Origin: Limosilactobacillus coleohominis 101-4-CHN
Lineage (GTDB): Bacteria > Bacillota > Bacilli > Lactobacillales > Lactobacillaceae
Direction of reading: 5' to 3'
DNA length: 64,000 nucleotides
Assembly: GCF_000161935.1 (NCBI RefSeq)
Contig: NZ_GG698802.1
Coordinates: 506,594 to 570,593, forward strand
The notes under the pieces are model-generated. The model saw nothing but the letters and a program-made list of their open reading frames with translations, was not told the origin of the DNA and ran no database searches. This document shows, piece after piece, positions 62,932 to 64,000 of this stretch. Position 1 is the first letter of the stretch; each line of letters begins with the position of its first letter. Made by a program: the position numbers and the translations under genes.

Positions 62932-63078
62932 TTGCATTCCTCCACAAAAAGATAAAATAATTTAATTTATATCATTATTTCGATAACACTGTACTCGCCT
63001 ATTCATTGGCACTGTCGTTTTAACGCTTGATAATATCTGGATCATAATAGGCAACACCACTTTTTTGTAGTAAGATAG

Positions 63079-63091
63079 TTTACATTGTAAA
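63079..63091 (+). promoter_or_regulatory. Palindrome upstream of the broken nucleoside kinase
   Basis: TTTACATTGTAAA is a perfect odd palindrome 22 bases before the start codon, in the place where a repressor or RNA polymerase would bind. Its owner is unknown. Confidence 0.3.
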
Positions 63092-63113
63092 ACTATTTAA
63101 AAGAGGAGCCACT

Positions 63114-63745
63114 ATGGTGATTATTACAGCAGGCATGATTGGTGTTGGTAAAACGACCCTTACAGGTAAGATTGCTGACCATTTACACACACAAGCGTTT
63201 TTTGAACCCGTTGGTGAAAATCCAGTATTACCACTATACTACAAGAACCCTAAGCAATATGGTTTTTTGTTGCAAATTTACTTTTTAAACAAGCGGTTCT
63301 CGATGATCAAAAAGGCTTTGAATGATGATAACAATGTTTTAGACCGTTCCATCTATGAAGATGCCCTATTTACGCGAGAGAACAATGCTGAAGGTAATAT
63401 CTCTGATACTGAATTAGATGTCTATCTCAAGTTACTAGACAATATGATGGCAGATCTCAAACAACTGCCAAAACGGGCCCCGATCTAATGGTCTACTCAG
63501 AAACGGACTTCGAAACCATCCTCTATCGGATTAAAAAACGGGGCCGTGATTATGAGCAAATTGATAATAAACCATAATTAAAGGACTACTATTATAAAAT
63601 GTGGAATGCTTATAAAAAGTGGTACCGTGATTACGATGCTAGTCCTAAAATGAAAATTGATTTGGAAAAATATAATTTGGAAGATCCACGTAACGTGGAT
63701 ATCGTTTTACAAATGATTGATGATAAACTAGCATCGCTTCGTTAA
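63114..63745 (+). pseudogene. Deoxynucleoside kinase, broken by frameshift and nonsense codon
   Basis: The first 124 codons encode the start of a deoxyadenosine/deoxyguanosine kinase: P-loop GMIGVGKTT, FFEPVGENPVLPLYY, and the DRSIYED motif. The frame then stops at 63486-63488. Removing one base near 63477-63485 restores the family sequence DLMVYSETDFETILYRIKKRGRDYEQ in the next frame. That frame meets a TAA at 63575-63577 where relatives have Glu or Asp (NKP-stop-LKDYYYKMW). It continues to a normal end at 63745. Two independent lesions indicate a pseudogene rather than a programmed shift. A good ribosome site (GAGGAG) is still present. Confidence 0.9.
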
Positions 63746-63770
63746 GTCACCAACGCAACATTACTTACAA

Positions 63771-63805
63771 CTCAGAGGATGGTTCTTACCTCCTCTGGGT
63801 TTTAT
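63771..63805 (+). terminator. Terminator of the broken nucleoside kinase
   Basis: CAGAGGA and TCCTCTG with ggt/acc pairing form a hairpin followed by GGTTTTATTTT on the plus strand. Confidence 0.65.
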
Positions 63806-64000
63806 TTTACCCAACGCTTGAACAACTCCACCACCCCAACCGAGCTAATTCCACCAATTAGTGGAATTATAATTCCCTTACGTTTTGTAGTTTTCTGCCG
63901 CCGGACTGGTTGTTTTGCGGTCATCTTATGCTTCTCATCAATTGGCTGAGAATTCTTGAACTGCTCCTTTTTCTCTGGAATTTGGTCATACTTAGTCAAA
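63802..64000 (-). CDS. Unknown basic protein, probably partial at the window edge
   Basis: At least 65 residues are seen. The chain is rich in Lys, Gln and Glu (IPEKKEQFKNSQPIDEKHKMTAKQPVRRQKTTKRK) and ends with a hydrophobic glycine-rich stretch (GIIIPLIGGISSVGVVELF) and KRWVK, which could be a C-terminal membrane anchor. A TTG at 63997-63999 could be the start, but the true start may lie outside the window. No family is recognised. Confidence 0.55.
   Translation of the reverse strand, partial: LTKYDQIPEKKEQFKNSQPIDEKHKMTAKQPVRRQKTTKRKGIIIPLIGGISSVGVVELFKRWVK

Noticed and set aside
63477-63490. Programmed frameshift in the nucleoside kinase at GGGCCCC
   Set aside because: The second frame contains another stop at 63575, so a shift alone would not give a full enzyme.
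1-64000. CRISPR arrays, insertion sequences or prophage genes
   Set aside because: No regularly spaced repeats, transposase motifs or phage structural genes were seen anywhere in the window.

Overview
This window is a piece of a Lactobacillaceae chromosome. The most likely genus is Limosilactobacillus, to judge from the mucus-binding LPXTG protein, the DUF3042 peptide and the typical Lactobacillales gene orders; the genus is an inference and the species is not identifiable by eye. Base composition is moderately AT-rich. Almost everything is core genome, and most of it lies on the minus strand. No insertion sequence, prophage module or CRISPR array is visible.

Layout from left to right. A TetR-type regulator runs off the left edge, followed by a tRNA-Arg(TCT), a 43-residue membrane peptide and an unrecognised three-gene operon (1306-3646) whose last gene looks like a dUTPase_2-fold protein without its metal-binding acids. 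A YSIRK/LPXTG mucus-binding adhesin follows (4065-6512), then miaA, a DUF3042 peptide and the cluster yqgN / gluP / yqgQ / glucokinase / rhodanese-like. Next come rpmG, a class B PBP, a YfhO family protein, a DUF421/DUF3290 pair, and greA-udk with an upstream MltG that has lost its catalytic domain. The pheST operon has a Phe T-box. It is followed by HxlR, HD, SpoU methylase, acylphosphatase, YidC, a deformylase-like protein and an ArlRS-like two-component system.

From 28.9 to 35.3 kb lies the yqeG-yqeH-yhbY-nadD-yqeK-rsfS-methyltransferase-tmcAL-yceD-rpmF run (ribosome assembly, NAD synthesis, tRNA modification). From 35.4 to 43.9 kb are the infC-rpmI-rplT operon behind an L20-type leader, and dnaI-dnaB-nrdR-coaE-mutM-polA (replication and repair). 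From 44 to 52.3 kb are a BI-1 family protein, murC, ytpR, ytpP, a transaldolase-like enzyme, trmB, ecsAB and a HIT protein. From 52.3 to 58.8 kb are prsA, yhaM, a YlbF-family protein, a class A PBP and argS behind an Arg T-box.

The right end holds tRNA-Gly, a DUF2187 protein, a YisL-like protein and an unusual tRNA-Arg, then an orphan structured RNA of about 320 nt with its own promoter and terminator (about 60117-60434, minus). After it come a CPBP protease, a LacI-family regulator, an unknown protein, a deoxynucleoside kinase broken by a frameshift and a stop codon, and a partial gene at the edge.

The best candidate for something undescribed is the orphan RNA. It has a TTGAAA-17-TATATT promoter, an 8-bp closing helix, several internal helices and an intrinsic terminator, and it does not resemble 6S RNA, RNase P RNA, tmRNA or SRP RNA by eye. 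The unknown operon at 1306-3646 and the truncated MltG rank next.
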